A stretch of DNA of 64,000 bases from Musa acuminata AAA Group (taxonomy: Eukaryota > Streptophyta > Magnoliopsida > Zingiberales > Musaceae): the NCBI RefSeq assembly GCF_036884655.1, contig NC_088345.1:27631501-27695500 (forward strand), given 5' to 3'. The position numbers and the translations under genes are program-made. A model generated the notes under the pieces. That model was not told the DNA's origin. It worked only from the letters and a program-made list of their open reading frames with translations, and searched no databases. Below, in pieces: positions 11,272 to 21,153 of this stretch. Positions within the stretch are counted from its first letter, which is position 1; every line of letters starts with the position of its first letter.

Positions 11272-14190
11272 TCATACATTTGGACAAATTAACATTCCTA
11301 ACTCTCTTCTAATAAAATCATATTGTTTTTCACTTAAAGGTTTTGTAAAGATATTGGCTAATTGATGTTTCGTATCAATAAAATCTAAGATAACATCATA
11401 ATTATTAACATGATCTCATATAAAGTGATGCCTAATATCAATATGTTTAGTTCTAGAGTGTTGAATGAGATTTTTTGTTAAACATATTGTACTTGTGTTA
11501 TCACATTTTATGGAAATATTTTTAAGATGAATCTTATAATCCTCTAAAGTGTTTTTCATCCACGCAACTTGTGCACAACATGCACTAGCTACAATGTACT
11601 CAGCTTTGGTTGTAGATAGTGCAATCGAGTTTTGTTTCTTGGAAGACCAAAAAACAAGTGCGTGTCCTAAAAATTGACATGTTCCGGATATGCTCTTTCT
11701 ATCAAATCTACATCCAGCAAATTCCGCATCAGCATATGCAATTAGTTCAAAGTTCTCAGATTTTGGATACTATAATCCTAGATTAGTAGTACATTTAAGA
11801 TATCTAAGAATTATCTTAACTGCTTTAAGATGAGATATCTTTGGATTAGATTGAAACCTAGCATAAAGGCCTATACTAAACATGATATACGGTCTAGTTG
11901 CGGTGAGATATAGTAAACTTTCTATCATACCCCTATAAGCTTTTTGATCAAAGCTTTCTCCACTTTCATCAATGTCTAACTTAGTGGAGGTACTCATTGG
12001 AGTATTGATCGCCTTTGAGCTATCTATACTAAACCTTTTTAGCAAATCTAAAGCATATTTTGTTTGACTAAGAAAAATGCCACTACTTAGTTGTTTGATT
12101 TGTAAGCCTAAAAAGAAAGTTAATTCCCCCATCAAACTTATTTCAAATTCAAGACTCATACTTTTAATAAATTATTCACAAAGAGATTCATTCGTAGAAC
12201 CGAAAATAATATCATCAACATAAATTTGAATAATAAAAAAATTATTTTCAAAATTTTGGATAAACAATGTAGTATCGACCTTACCTTTAGAGAAATTATT
12301 ATGAATTAGAAATGAGCTAAGTCTCTCATACCAAGCCCTTCGGGCTTATTTTAATCCATAGAGAGCTTTAGTCAATTTAAACACATGATTAGGGAAATCA
12401 TTATTCTCAAATTCGGGTGGTTGTTCAATATAAACTTCTTTGGAAATAAAGTCATTAAGAAAAGCACTTTTAACATCCATTTGAAATAATTTAAAATTAT
12501 TACTACTAATGTAGGCAAGTTGCATCCTTATGGCTTCTAATCGAGCCACAGGAGCGAAGATTTCTTCGTAATCGATACCTTCTTCTTAGTTGAAACCTTT
12601 GGCCACTAATCTAGCCTTGTTTCTAACCACGATACCAAATTCATCTTACTTGTTTCTAACTCATCTTGCATTACGTTGACCCATGAATCATCTTTTAAGG
12701 CCTCCAAATAAAAAAATACATTTAGGTTCAATTTGGGAGAGAAAAGCGACGTTTGCACAAAAATTCTTAAGAGATGATCGAGTTTAAACCCCTTTAGATG
12801 TGTCTCCTATGATTACCTCGTTAGGATGAGCATCTACATACTTATAATTCTTGGGTAAGGATGTTTCGGAAGTAGATGCATCCAAGGTGCTAGATGGAGA
12901 AAGGGTTTCATTTAAATTCAAGGTATGAAAATTAACATCATCATCAAAATCATTTTTCTTAACTTTGGAAACTTCATTAAAAACAACATGAATAGATTCT
13001 TCTATAATCAAAGTCCTTTTATTAAAGATACGAAATGCTTTAGATATAGAAGAATAGCCAAGAAAAATTCATTCATCGGATTTAGCATCAAATTTTCCTA
13101 AGGCATCTTTTTCAGTTAAGATAAAACACTTACACCCAAAAACTTTAAAATATGAAATATTGGGTTTTTTGTTTTTCCATAATTCATAAGGAGTTTTGGT
13201 GAGTAAGGGTCTTACTATAACTCTATTCATGACATAGCATGTCGTATTTACAGCTTCGGCCCAAAAATATTTGGGTAGGCTATGTTCATTTAACATGGTT
13301 CTTACCATTTCTTATAAATTTCTATTCTTTCTTTCTACTACTCTATTTTGTTGAAGATTTCTTGGAGTAGAGAAGTTGTGGTTGTGTCCATTAGATTCAC
13401 AAAATTCTTGAAAATCATGATTTTGAAATTCACCACCATGATCACTTCGAATTGACGAAATCATAAAACCCTTTTCATTTTGAACAAGTTTACAAAACTT
13501 GGAGAAATACCTAAAGCATTCACTTTTGTGTGTCAAAAATTAAGTCCATGTGTATCTATTATAATCATCCACTTGATAAATATGTATTTCCTATCTCCTA
13601 GGCTTGATATAGAAATTGATCCGAACAAGTCCATATGGATCAATTGCAAAGGTCTAGAGGTGTTTATTTGGTTCTTAGGTTTAAAGCTACCTTTTATTTA
13701 TTTTCTTAGTTGACATACATCACACACATTATCTTTGACAAACTTGATATGAGGAATTCCTCTTATAAGTTCTTTAGATGAATTTGATAGATTAGTTTCA
13801 CGCTAGCATAACCTAATCTCCTATATCAAAGCCAAGCATCGTCATTTAAAACTAAAAAATATATTTTATTACAAAGATCATTAATGTTGATAGAGTATAC
13901 ATTATTTTATTTTAGAGCAATCATAGATGTGTTTTTGTGTGGTTTTTCTATAATACAACATTAGATTCAAATCTAACAATATATCCTTTATCACATAATT
14001 GACTAATGCTCAAAAGGTTATGCTTTAAGCCATCAACTAACAATACATCTTCAATAAAAAAGTTGGATGTGTTACCTATAGTTCTTTTGTCAATGATTTT
14101 ACCCTTGTTGTTGTCTCCGAAGGTGACATATCCTTCGTCTAGGCTAGTGAGCTTAGAGAATTGAGATGGATCTTCGGTCATATGCTTTGA
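11272..14190 (-). pseudogene. C1 pol: decayed copia integrase, reverse transcriptase and RNase H
   Basis: Read leftward from 14190 it starts just after the protease active site (MTEDPSQFSKLTS...). It then gives the integrase core ([11 protein letters not shown] at about 13450, VVERKNRNL at 13320), an intact-looking [19 protein letters not shown] block, RT ([14 protein letters not shown] at about 12480, then the ALYGLK block at 12349) and RNase H ending LGMLICPNV at about 11275. Compared with C0 it has a lost integrase start, many stops (for example UAG at 11770-11772 in place of a Trp codon) and frameshifts. It is closely related to C0 but clearly older. Confidence 0.9.
14113..14190. repeat. 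78-bp flanking duplication, left copy
   Basis: The 78 bases gtctccgaag...atgctttga are repeated at 22436-22513 on the other side of C0 with one difference (tcttcggtc versus tcttcagtc). They belong to the C1 protease region. Copia elements normally leave a 5-bp duplication, so this is not a standard TSD. Confidence 0.9.
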
Positions 14191-14191
14191 C

Positions 14192-15424
14192 CTAATCCAT
14201 ATTATTGAGTTAAGTGTGCAGGATTAACTACGATAACCAGAAAACATAAAGTAAGGATACCGGAGTCGAGCTCGATGGACGTTTAAGAGACCGAAGAATC
14301 ATCGGAGATGCTGCCGGAACCATCCGAGAAGAAATCGGGAACGTGTCGGAAGTTCACCGAAGAAATCGTCGGAGGCTCGCGGAGATCACCGAGAAGGCTC
14401 GGCTACTCGTTAAAAGTCATCACAAAGATTGGGAGCATGCAGGGAGTCCGTCGGAAGAAGTTCGTCGGAAAGCTCGCCGGAACAAGACTCGACGTTCGCG
14501 GTTGAAAATTTGCTTAGGATGTGTTTTGGTTATGTAGTCCACTTGTAATTAGGATTAGGATTAAGAGATAATCCTATATCCTGGTTAGGGGCCAACTGGG
14601 CCCAAAGTCAGAGTTGGTTTAGGCTAAAAATTAAGCTAAACCAGCGAACTAGAGAGCCAAGATTGAAGCCCAACTAGTGGCTGAAAACACTGTAGTTGGG
14701 CTGAAATCACTGTAGGCGGTGGCACCGCCTAGTTTGGCGGTGGAACCGCCCAGCACCCGAGTGCTGGGCGGTGACACCTCCTTGGCTGGGCGGTTGCACC
14801 GCCCAGCACCCGAGCGCTGGGCGGTGGCACCGCCTGGTTGGGCGGTGGCACCTCCAGCACCGGAAACCCTAAGAAAATTCAAATTTTGAAACCCAAAATT
14901 TGAATCCTCTTGAGGCCTATAAATACCCCTCAAATCTCAGCTGAGGTTACAACTTTTGAGAAGCATTTTAATTGAGAGAAAAGTCTTAGAAAGTCTTAGA
15001 AGTCTTGTTTTCAATTTGCTAGAGAGTTCTCCTCCTTCTTTCTTATTGAAAATTTGTAAGAGGTTGAGCTGCTTGTAAAAGGTTGTAAGAGGGGTGTTTA
15101 CCCTTCCATTTCAAGAGACTTGCTAGTGGAAGGTGGGAGCCTCATCGAAGAGGGGCCTCGCAAGTGGAGTAGGTCATTTGACTGAACCACTCTAAAAATC
15201 GGCGTAATCTCTGGTTTGCTTTTTATTGTTGTCATTTACATTACTGCAAATCTTCTTACTGCTTTAGTTTGTATTACTTTTGCTGCGCAACTTTAAGAAT
15301 ATGCCTTCAAGTTAAATTTCTCAAGTTTCGTTCTTAACGTACGAAAGATTTTGATTAAAATCGAAGTTTTAATCCGCTGCACTAATTCACCCCCCCCCCT
15401 CTTAGTGCCGCTCCGATCCTAACA
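14192..15424 (+). repeat. C0 5' LTR (truncated by 49 bp at its 5' end)
   Basis: 1233 bp matching 21203-22435. It contains a GC-rich block of GGCGGTxxxACCGCC palindromes (about 14712-14852), TATA box tataaata (14918-14925), and a run of ten C near the 3' terminus (about 15390-15399). Visible differences from the right LTR are at about 14253, 14296, 14564 and 14675, in 'cattttaattg' (about 14970), and in 'aagaatatgcc' (about 15301). Confidence 0.95.
14918..14925 (+). promoter_or_regulatory. TATA box in C0 5' LTR
   Basis: tataaata within ggcctataaatacccc; the same box is at 21929-21936 in the 3' LTR. It is the likely core promoter for the genomic RNA, with transcription expected to start some 25-35 bases downstream. 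The truncation removes only the first 49 bp of U3, so the box and most of U3 remain. Confidence 0.7.
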
Positions 15425-15426
15425 AG

Positions 15427-15438
15427 TGGTATCAGAGC
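15427..15438 (+). other. C0 primer binding site (initiator tRNA-Met)
   Basis: tggtatcagagc lies two bases after the LTR end and is complementary to the 3' end of plant initiator tRNA-Met, the usual minus-strand primer for copia elements. Confidence 0.92.
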
Positions 15439-15476
15439 GAGGTTATCTCTCATATTTGGTTTAATACCCAAGAGAG

Positions 15477-17042
15477 ATGGCTTACTCCGGCATGCAAGAG
15501 GGCCATTCTATTGCACGACCACCTTTGTTTAATGGGTCGGATTACACATATTGGAAGACTCGCATGAGAATCTTCCTCATTTCTATGGACTTTGAGCTTT
15601 GGTCTATTGTCGAGAATGGATTTCAAAAATCTTCTCTTCCGATGAGCGAATGGAATGAATCGGAGAAGAAGGTTTTTGCTTTAAATGCAAAGGCTATGAA
15701 TGCCTTGTTTTGTGCACTAGACAAAAACGAATTTAATCGTGTTTCAATGTGTGATTCGGCTTTTGATATTTGGAGAACTCTTGAGGTCACTCATGAAGGC
15801 ACTAGCCGAGTGAAAGAGTCCAAAATCAACATCCTTGTGCACTCTTACGAACTTTTCCGAATGAAACCAAGTGAGTCCATCGGAGACATGTACACCCGGT
15901 TTACGGATGTCATCAATGGACTCAAAGCTCTTGGTAAAGATTTTACTAACTTTGAACTAGTAACTAAAATCTTAAGATCCCTCCCTAAAAGTTGGGATCC
16001 AAAAGTTACGGCCATTCAAGAGGCCAAAGACCTTAAAGCATTCCCTCTTGAAGAACTCATTGGGTCTCTAATGACCTACGAAATGACATGTCAAGCTCAT
16101 GACGAGCTCGAGAACCCCCTTCCAAAGAACAGGAAGGATATGGCACTCAAATCACAAGAAGACCACTTGAAAGGAACATCAAGTGATGAGGACAGTGACA
16201 ATGACATTGCACTTTTGACTCAAAAGTTTAAAAAATATTTAAGAAAGAACAGATTTAAAAATAATACAAAAAATAAATTTGAACAAAAGAAAGACCAAGT
16301 GATTTGCTATGAATGCAAAAAACCGGGACACTACAAGAACGATTGTCCTCAAGCCAAAAAGAGGACATCAAAGAAGAAGGCGTTCAAGGCAACGTGGGAT
16401 GATTCAAGTGCATCCGAAGAAGAGGAGTCCAACACCGAGCAAGTTGCTCATTACGCGCTAATGGCGTTAGGAGAAGAGGTATGTGATTTATTTAATGAAG
16501 ATTTATCTTTTGAAGAACTGTCTATCGCTTTTCATGAATTATTTGATGAATGTAGAACTGTTAGCAAGAAGTTAAGTATCTTAAAGAAAGAGCATGCTTT
16601 GCTACAAGATAAGTTTGATAGTCTTCAAACTCCTCCATGCTCTAAGTGTGAGCACTTAGAAGCAATAAAAAATGAAAATATGCTTCTTAAGGAAACCTTA
16701 AACAAGTTTAAGGTTGGTAGCAAAGGATTAGATATGATCCTTGCAAACAAGGGTCACATCACAAATAGAAATGGAATTGGATTTGTAAAAGGATTACATC
16801 AAAATCCCACCACTTTCGTAAAAGGACCTACATTACATGTTTCCTCTTATGTGAAATGCAACTTTTGTTGCAAATCCGGACATATTGCCTACAAATGCCC
16901 ATTTAGGAAAATTAGTTCACAAAAATTAATATGGGTTCCTAAAGGAACTATAAAGAATTCAATCATAAATAACAAAGTTAGTGGGTCAATTTTTGAGGCA
17001 CCCAAAATCAAATGGGTACCTAAAAATCATCCTCTTTTGTAG
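15477..17042 (+). CDS. gag: C0 gag (nucleocapsid/capsid protein), 521 aa
   Basis: Structural protein that packages the element RNA in cytoplasmic virus-like particles. The start is the first ATG, 38 bp after the primer site (AYSGMQEGHSIARPPLFNG). Residues about 10-210 form the copia gag domain (YTYWKTRMRIFL, SKINILVHSYELFRMK, the ATK/KILRSLPKSWDPK region). Two CX2CX4HX4C zinc knuckles are complete: CYECKKPGHYKNDC (residues 277-290) and CNFCCKSGHIAYKC (461-474). Between them is an acidic and then a heptad-like, coiled-coil-prone stretch (about 320-440). The frame ends with a UAG (17040-17042) and continues open in the same frame into pol. The homologous gag in C1 ends with the same NH(P/H)LL-UAG. 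Confidence 0.95.
   Translation: MAYSGMQEGHSIARPPLFNGSDYTYWKTRMRIFLISMDFELWSIVENGFQKSSLPMSEWNESEKKVFALNAKAMNALFCALDKNEFNRVSMCDSAFDIWRTLEVTHEGTSRVKESKINILVHSYELFRMKPSESIGDMYTRFTDVINGLKALGKDFTNFELVTKILRSLPKSWDPKVTAIQEAKDLKAFPLEELIGSLMTYEMTCQAHDELENPLPKNRKDMALKSQEDHLKGTSSDEDSDNDIALLTQKFKKYLRKNRFKNNTKNKFEQKKDQVICYECKKPGHYKNDCPQAKKRTSKKKAFKATWDDSSASEEEESNTEQVAHYALMALGEEVCDLFNEDLSFEELSIAFHELFDECRTVSKKLSILKKEHALLQDKFDSLQTPPCSKCEHLEAIKNENMLLKETLNKFKVGSKGLDMILANKGHITNRNGIGFVKGLHQNPTTFVKGPTLHVSSYVKCNFCCKSGHIAYKCPFRKISSQKLIWVPKGTIKNSIINNKVSGSIFEAPKIKWVPKNHPLL
17040..17042 (+). promoter_or_regulatory. In-frame UAG between gag and pol, candidate readthrough stop
   Basis: A single amber codon separates gag from pol in one frame. 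The protease DSG starts at 17079, before the first pol Met (17100), so starting at that Met would lose the protease active site. C1 has UAG at the same codon (22568-22570, minus strand), also in frame with its protease. The next codons differ (aca aac versus aaa tgt), so the TMV-type CAR-YYA context is absent. Confidence 0.6.
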
Positions 17043-20000
17043 ACAAACCCACAAGCTAGGAGCAAGAGATGGTATCTCGATAGTGGATGCTCAAGACATA
17101 TGACTGGAGATCCATCTCATTTCTCTATGCTCACTAGCAAAGAAGAAGGGTACGTTACCTTCGGAGACAACAACAAGGGCAAAATCATTGGCAAGGGAAC
17201 TATTGGTAACAAATTTAATTTTTCCATTGATGATGTCTTACTAGTTGATGGATTGAAACATAATCTCTTGAGTATTAGTCAACTATGCGATAAAGGTTAC
17301 ATCGTTAGATTTGAATCAAATATGTGCATTATTGAAAAACCAAATCATAACATGACTATGATTGCTTTAAAACAAAATAATGTCTATACCATCAATCTTG
17401 ATGAACTAAGTAATGAAATGTGCTTCTCCGCCGTAAATGATGATGCTTGGCTTTGGCATAGGAGATTAGGCCATGCAAGCATGAAAACAATATCTAAGAT
17501 CTCATCTCAAGAATTAGTACGAGGAATTCCAAATATAAAGTTTATTAAGGACAAAGTATGCGATGCATGTCAACTAGGCAAACAAATAAAAACAAGCTTC
17601 AAACCAAAAAATCAAATTAGCACTACTAGACCATTACAATTGATCCATTTGGACTTATTTGGACCAATTGATACAACAAGTCTAGGTGGAAGCAAATATG
17701 CCTTTGTGATTGTGGATGACTACTCTAGATACACTTGGACCTATTTCTTAGCTCACAAAAGTGATTGCTTCAAGTGTTTCTCTAAATTTTGTAAACTCAC
17801 TCAAAATGAAAAAGGCTTCATGATTTCATCAATTCGGAGTGATCACGGTGGTGAATTCCAAAACCGTGACTTTCAAAATTTTTGCGAAAGTAATGGGTAC
17901 AATCACAACTTCTCAACTCCAAGAAATCCTCAACAAAATGGAGTAGTTGAAAGGAAAAATAGAAACCTACAAGAAATGGCAAGAACTATGTTGAATGAAC
18001 ATAGTTTACCTAAGTACTTTTGGGCCGAAGCCGTAAATACGGCTTGCTACATCATGAATAGAGTCCTAATAAGACCATCCTTATCCAAAACTCCCTATGA
18101 ATTATGGAATAACAAAAAACCAAACATCTCCTATTTTAAAGTTTTTGGTTGTAAATGCTTTATTTTAAATGAAAGGGATGCTTTAGGAAAATTTGATGCT
18201 AAATCCGATGAAGGCATCTTTCTTGGTTACTCTTCCGTTTCTAAAGCTTTTCGGGTTTTTAATAAAAGAACTTTAGTAATTGAAGAATCTATTCATGTAG
18301 TTTTTAATGAAATTTCCGATTTAAAGAAAAATGATTTTGATGATGATCTTGGTTTTGATAATTTGAATTTAAATGAACCCTCTCCTCAAAATAGCCTTTT
18401 GAATGCATCTTCTTCCGAAATTTCTTTACCAAAAGAATGGAAGTATGTAGATGCTCATCCAAAAGAGCAAATTATAGGAGATACATCAAAAGGGGTTCAA
18501 ACTCGTTCTTCTTTCAAAAATTTCTGTGCTAACGCCACTTTCCTTTCTCAAATTGAACCTAAATGCATTGACGAAGCCTTAAAAGATGATTTTTGGATCA
18601 TTGCAATGCAAGAAGAATTGAACCAATTTGAGAGGAATGAGGTATGGAAGCTTGTTCCTAGACCAAGTGACCACTTAGTCATAGGTACTAAGTGGGTCTT
18701 TAGAAACAAGCAAGACGAAAATGGTATCGTGGTTAGAAACAAGGCTAGATTAGTGGCCAAAGGTTTCAACCAAGAAGAAGGTATCGATTACGATGAAACC
18801 TTCGCTCCCGTGGCTCGATTAGAAGCCATAAGGATGCTCCTTGCCTATGCTAGTAGTAATAATTTTAAACTATTTCAAATGGATGTTAAAAGTGCTTTCT
18901 TGAATGGTTTTATTTCCGAAGAAGTATTTGTCGAACAACCTCCCGGATTTGAAAATTCTCTTCTTCCTAATCATGTATTCAAATTGACTAAAGCTCTCTA
19001 TGGCTTAAAACAAACTCCTAGAGCTTGGTATGAAAGGCTTAGTTCCTTTCTTATTTTAAATAATTTTACCAAAGGCAAGGTTGATACTACATTGTTTATT
19101 AAACATTTTGAAAATAATTTTCTTATTGTGCAAATTTATGTTGACGATATTGTGTTTGGCTCTTCGGATGAATCCCTATGTGAATCATTTGCCAAATGTA
19201 TGAGTCTTGAATTTGAAATGAGTTTAATGGGTGAATTAACTTTCTTTTTGGGATTACAAATCAAACAACTTAGTGATGGTATATTTCTTAACCAATCGAA
19301 ATATACATTAGAATTGTTAAAACGATTTAACATGGATAATTCAAAAGCAATAAACACCCCTATGAGTACTACGACTAAGTTAGATATGGATGAAAATGGT
19401 GAAAGTTTCGATCAAAAAACATATAGGGGAATGATAGGTAGTCTACTCTACCTCACTGCGACTAGACCAGATATTATGTTTAGTGTAGGACTTTGCGCTA
19501 GGTTTCAATCTAATCCTAAATTATCTCATCTTAAGAGTGTTAAAAGAATATTTAGATATCTCAAAGGAACTCCAAATTTAGGATTGTGGTATCCAAAATC
19601 TGAAAAATTCGATCTAATAGCTTATGCAGATGCCGATTTTGGCGGATGCAGGATAGATAGAAAAAGTACATCCGGAACATGCCAATTTTTAGGACATGCA
19701 CTTGTTTCTTGGACTTCTAAGAAACAAAACTCAGTCGCACTATCTACGGCGGAAGCCGAATACATTGCTGCAAGTGCATGTTGTGCACAAGTAATTTGGA
19801 TGAAAAATACATTAGAAGACTATGGAATTCACTTTAAAAATATTCCCATAAAATGTGATAATACTAGTGCCATATGCCTTACTAAAAATCCAATTCAGCA
19901 CTCTAGAACTAAGCACATCGACGTTAGGCATCATTTCATACGCAACCATGTTTTTAACAATGATGTTGTTCTAGAATTCATTGACACAAAGCATCAATTA

Positions 20001-20081
20001 GCAGATATATTTACAAAAGCTTTGAATGAAGACCAATTTAAATTCATTAGAAGGGAATTAGGTATGTTAAATTGTCCCTAA
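17043..20081 (+). CDS. pol: C0 pol: protease, integrase, reverse transcriptase, RNase H
   Basis: Polyprotein that cleaves Gag-Pol, copies the RNA to DNA and integrates it. Order is the copia order. Aspartic protease has DSG at 17079-17087. The GAG-pre-integrase zinc region is WHRRLGH...CDAC (17450-17580). Numbering from the Met at 17100, the integrase core has D185, D248 and E284, exactly a DX35E spacing. RT (RVT_2 type) has [29 protein letters not shown] and catalytic YVDD at residues 680-683 (19137-19148). RNase H begins YADADFGG at residue 842 and ends at LGMLNCP and TAA. No internal stop or frameshift. The 993-residue open frame begins at Met 17100; the coding start given here is the first codon after the UAG, because the protease needs it. 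Confidence 0.94.
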   Translation, partial: TNPQARSKRWYLDSGCSRHMTGDPSHFSMLTSKEEGYVTFGDNNKGKIIGKGTIGNKFNFSIDDVLLVDGLKHNLLSISQLCDKGYIVRFESNMCIIEKPNHNMTMIALKQNNVYTINLDELSNEMCFSAVNDDAWLWHRRLGHASMKTISKISSQELVRGIPNIKFIKDKVCDACQLGKQIKTSFKPKNQISTTRPLQLIHLDLFGPIDTTSLGGSKYAFVIVDDYSRYTWTYFLAHKSDCFKCFSKFCKLTQNEKGFMISSIRSDHGGEFQNRDFQNFCESNGYNHNFSTPRNPQQNGVVERKNRNLQEMARTMLNEHSLPKYFWAEAVNTACYIMNRVLIRPSLSKTPYELWNNKKPNISYFKVFGCKCFILNERDALGKFDAKSDEGIFLGYSSVSKAFRVFNKRTLVIEESIHVVFNEISDLKKNDFDDDLGFDNLNLNEPSPQNSLLNASSSEISLPKEWKYVDAHPKEQIIGDTSKGVQTRSSFKNFCANATFLSQIEPKCIDEALKDDFWIIAMQEELNQFERNEVWKLVPRPSDHLVIGTKWVFRNKQDENGIVVRNKARLVAKGFNQEEGIDYDETFAPVARLEAIRMLLAYASSNNFKLFQMDVKSAFLNGFISEEVFVEQPPGFENSLLPNHVFKLTKALYGLKQTPRAWYERLSSFLILNNFTKGKVDTTLFIKHFENNFLIVQIYVDDIVFGSSDESLCESFAKCMSLEFEMSLMGELTFFLGLQIKQLSDGIFLNQSKYTLELLKRFNMDNSKAINTPMSTTTKLDMDENGESFDQKTYRGMIGSLLYLTATRPDIMFSVGLCARFQSNPKLSHLKSVKRIFRYLKGTPNLGLWYPKSEKFDLIAYADADFGGCRIDRKSTSGTCQFLGHALVSWTSKKQNSVALSTAEAEYIAASACCAQVIWMKNTLEDYGIHFKNIPIKCDNTSAICLTKNPIQHSRTKHIDVRHHFIRNHVFNNDVVLEFIDTKHQLADIFTKALNEDQFKFIRRELGMLNCP

Positions 20082-21153
20082 ACAATAAACTTGTATGATT
20101 GGATTTTCCGTAAAGTTTTTCATCTTCTTTCCATCTCTCATTCTCCTTCAAATTCCATATGACATGTTGTGAAATCTCGAAATCGACTTTGATGACTTGA
20201 TTATGAATTTCAAGTTAGCGATTTGATTTAAATAAGTTTTATCTAAATCATAATCTTGATCTTGCAAAATTGGAATCACAAATAATATCTCTTGGCATTC
20301 ATGAATTGATACTTACAAATATGAAAGTATTGGCATTCATGACTTGAATTTGATTGAAACATTGTATGCTTAAATTCATCATTCTCCTATGTTTCAAAAA
20401 TTCTTTAAATGCCTTATGTGATGATTAAAAAGTAATGTTGAGATTTTCATGAATTTGACGATTTGAATGAGTTTGTATTCGAATTATGATCTTGACTTCG
20501 TGAAATTACTACTTGAATTTTTTTATCCCAATCTCTCTCTTATACATCTACAATTTCTATTATTCATAGAAAGAAGAGATTAGATAATATGAATGCATGC
20601 TGAATTTTCCTCTAAAATGAACTCTGCGTAAATATTTTTGCATACTTAATTTTCAATGATAAAATCGTTGTATGACAAAAGTTGTGCTTCAAGTCTTATT
20701 TTCCTTTTTGTTGATGACAAAGGGGGAGAAGTGATGACTTATATGACATGACAAAATATGAATTGTAAAATCCTTGAGAAAAGTGATCGATCGATGATTA
20801 TCTTATATGCCTTGCAAAATCCTTGAAAATATCGTAAGATTGATTGATCATATTGAATGCATGTCTAAAATGTATAATCATGCAATTCAAGTTGAAAATC
20901 TTTATCTCTTGTCATAGTAAAATTTGTCTCTTATCTTTCGACTTGAAAAAGATTTTCATCAAAGTTTCGTACTTACTATTGTTTAATGAGGATAACGATA
21001 GAGTTCTACGATTAGAACTTATCGGGTTATGCTTGAATCCAATGGGATGGAATTCAAGTGTTTTTTTTATCTTCTCATAATATGGCATATAGATAGGGGG
21101 AGTTATGTTTAACTCCGTCATCAATTGATTGTCATCATCAAAAAGGGGGAGAT
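20082..21153 (+). other. C0 3' non-coding tail with two purine tracts
   Basis: About 1.07 kb, AT-rich. No env-like protein is encoded; the longest frame (20844-21080, 78 aa) has no signal or domain I recognise. The terminal polypurine tract aaaaagggggagat (21140-21153) adjoins the LTR. A second tract aaagggggagaag (20719-20731) follows 'ttgttgatgac'. Both tracts, and their spacing of about 400 bp, recur in C1 and C3. Confidence 0.75.

Noticed and set aside
14308..14537. Short frames repeated in both C0 LTRs (also 21319-21548) and minus frames 14649-14933, 21660-21944
   Set aside because: They repeat only because the LTRs are identical. They cover U3 palindromes and the promoter, and the frame is not kept in C1 or C3.
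20844..21080. Possible env-like gene downstream of C0 pol
   Set aside because: Only 78 codons, AT-rich, with no signal peptide or proline-rich and coiled-coil layout as in SIRE1 env-like proteins. The same place in C1 and C3 has no matching frame.
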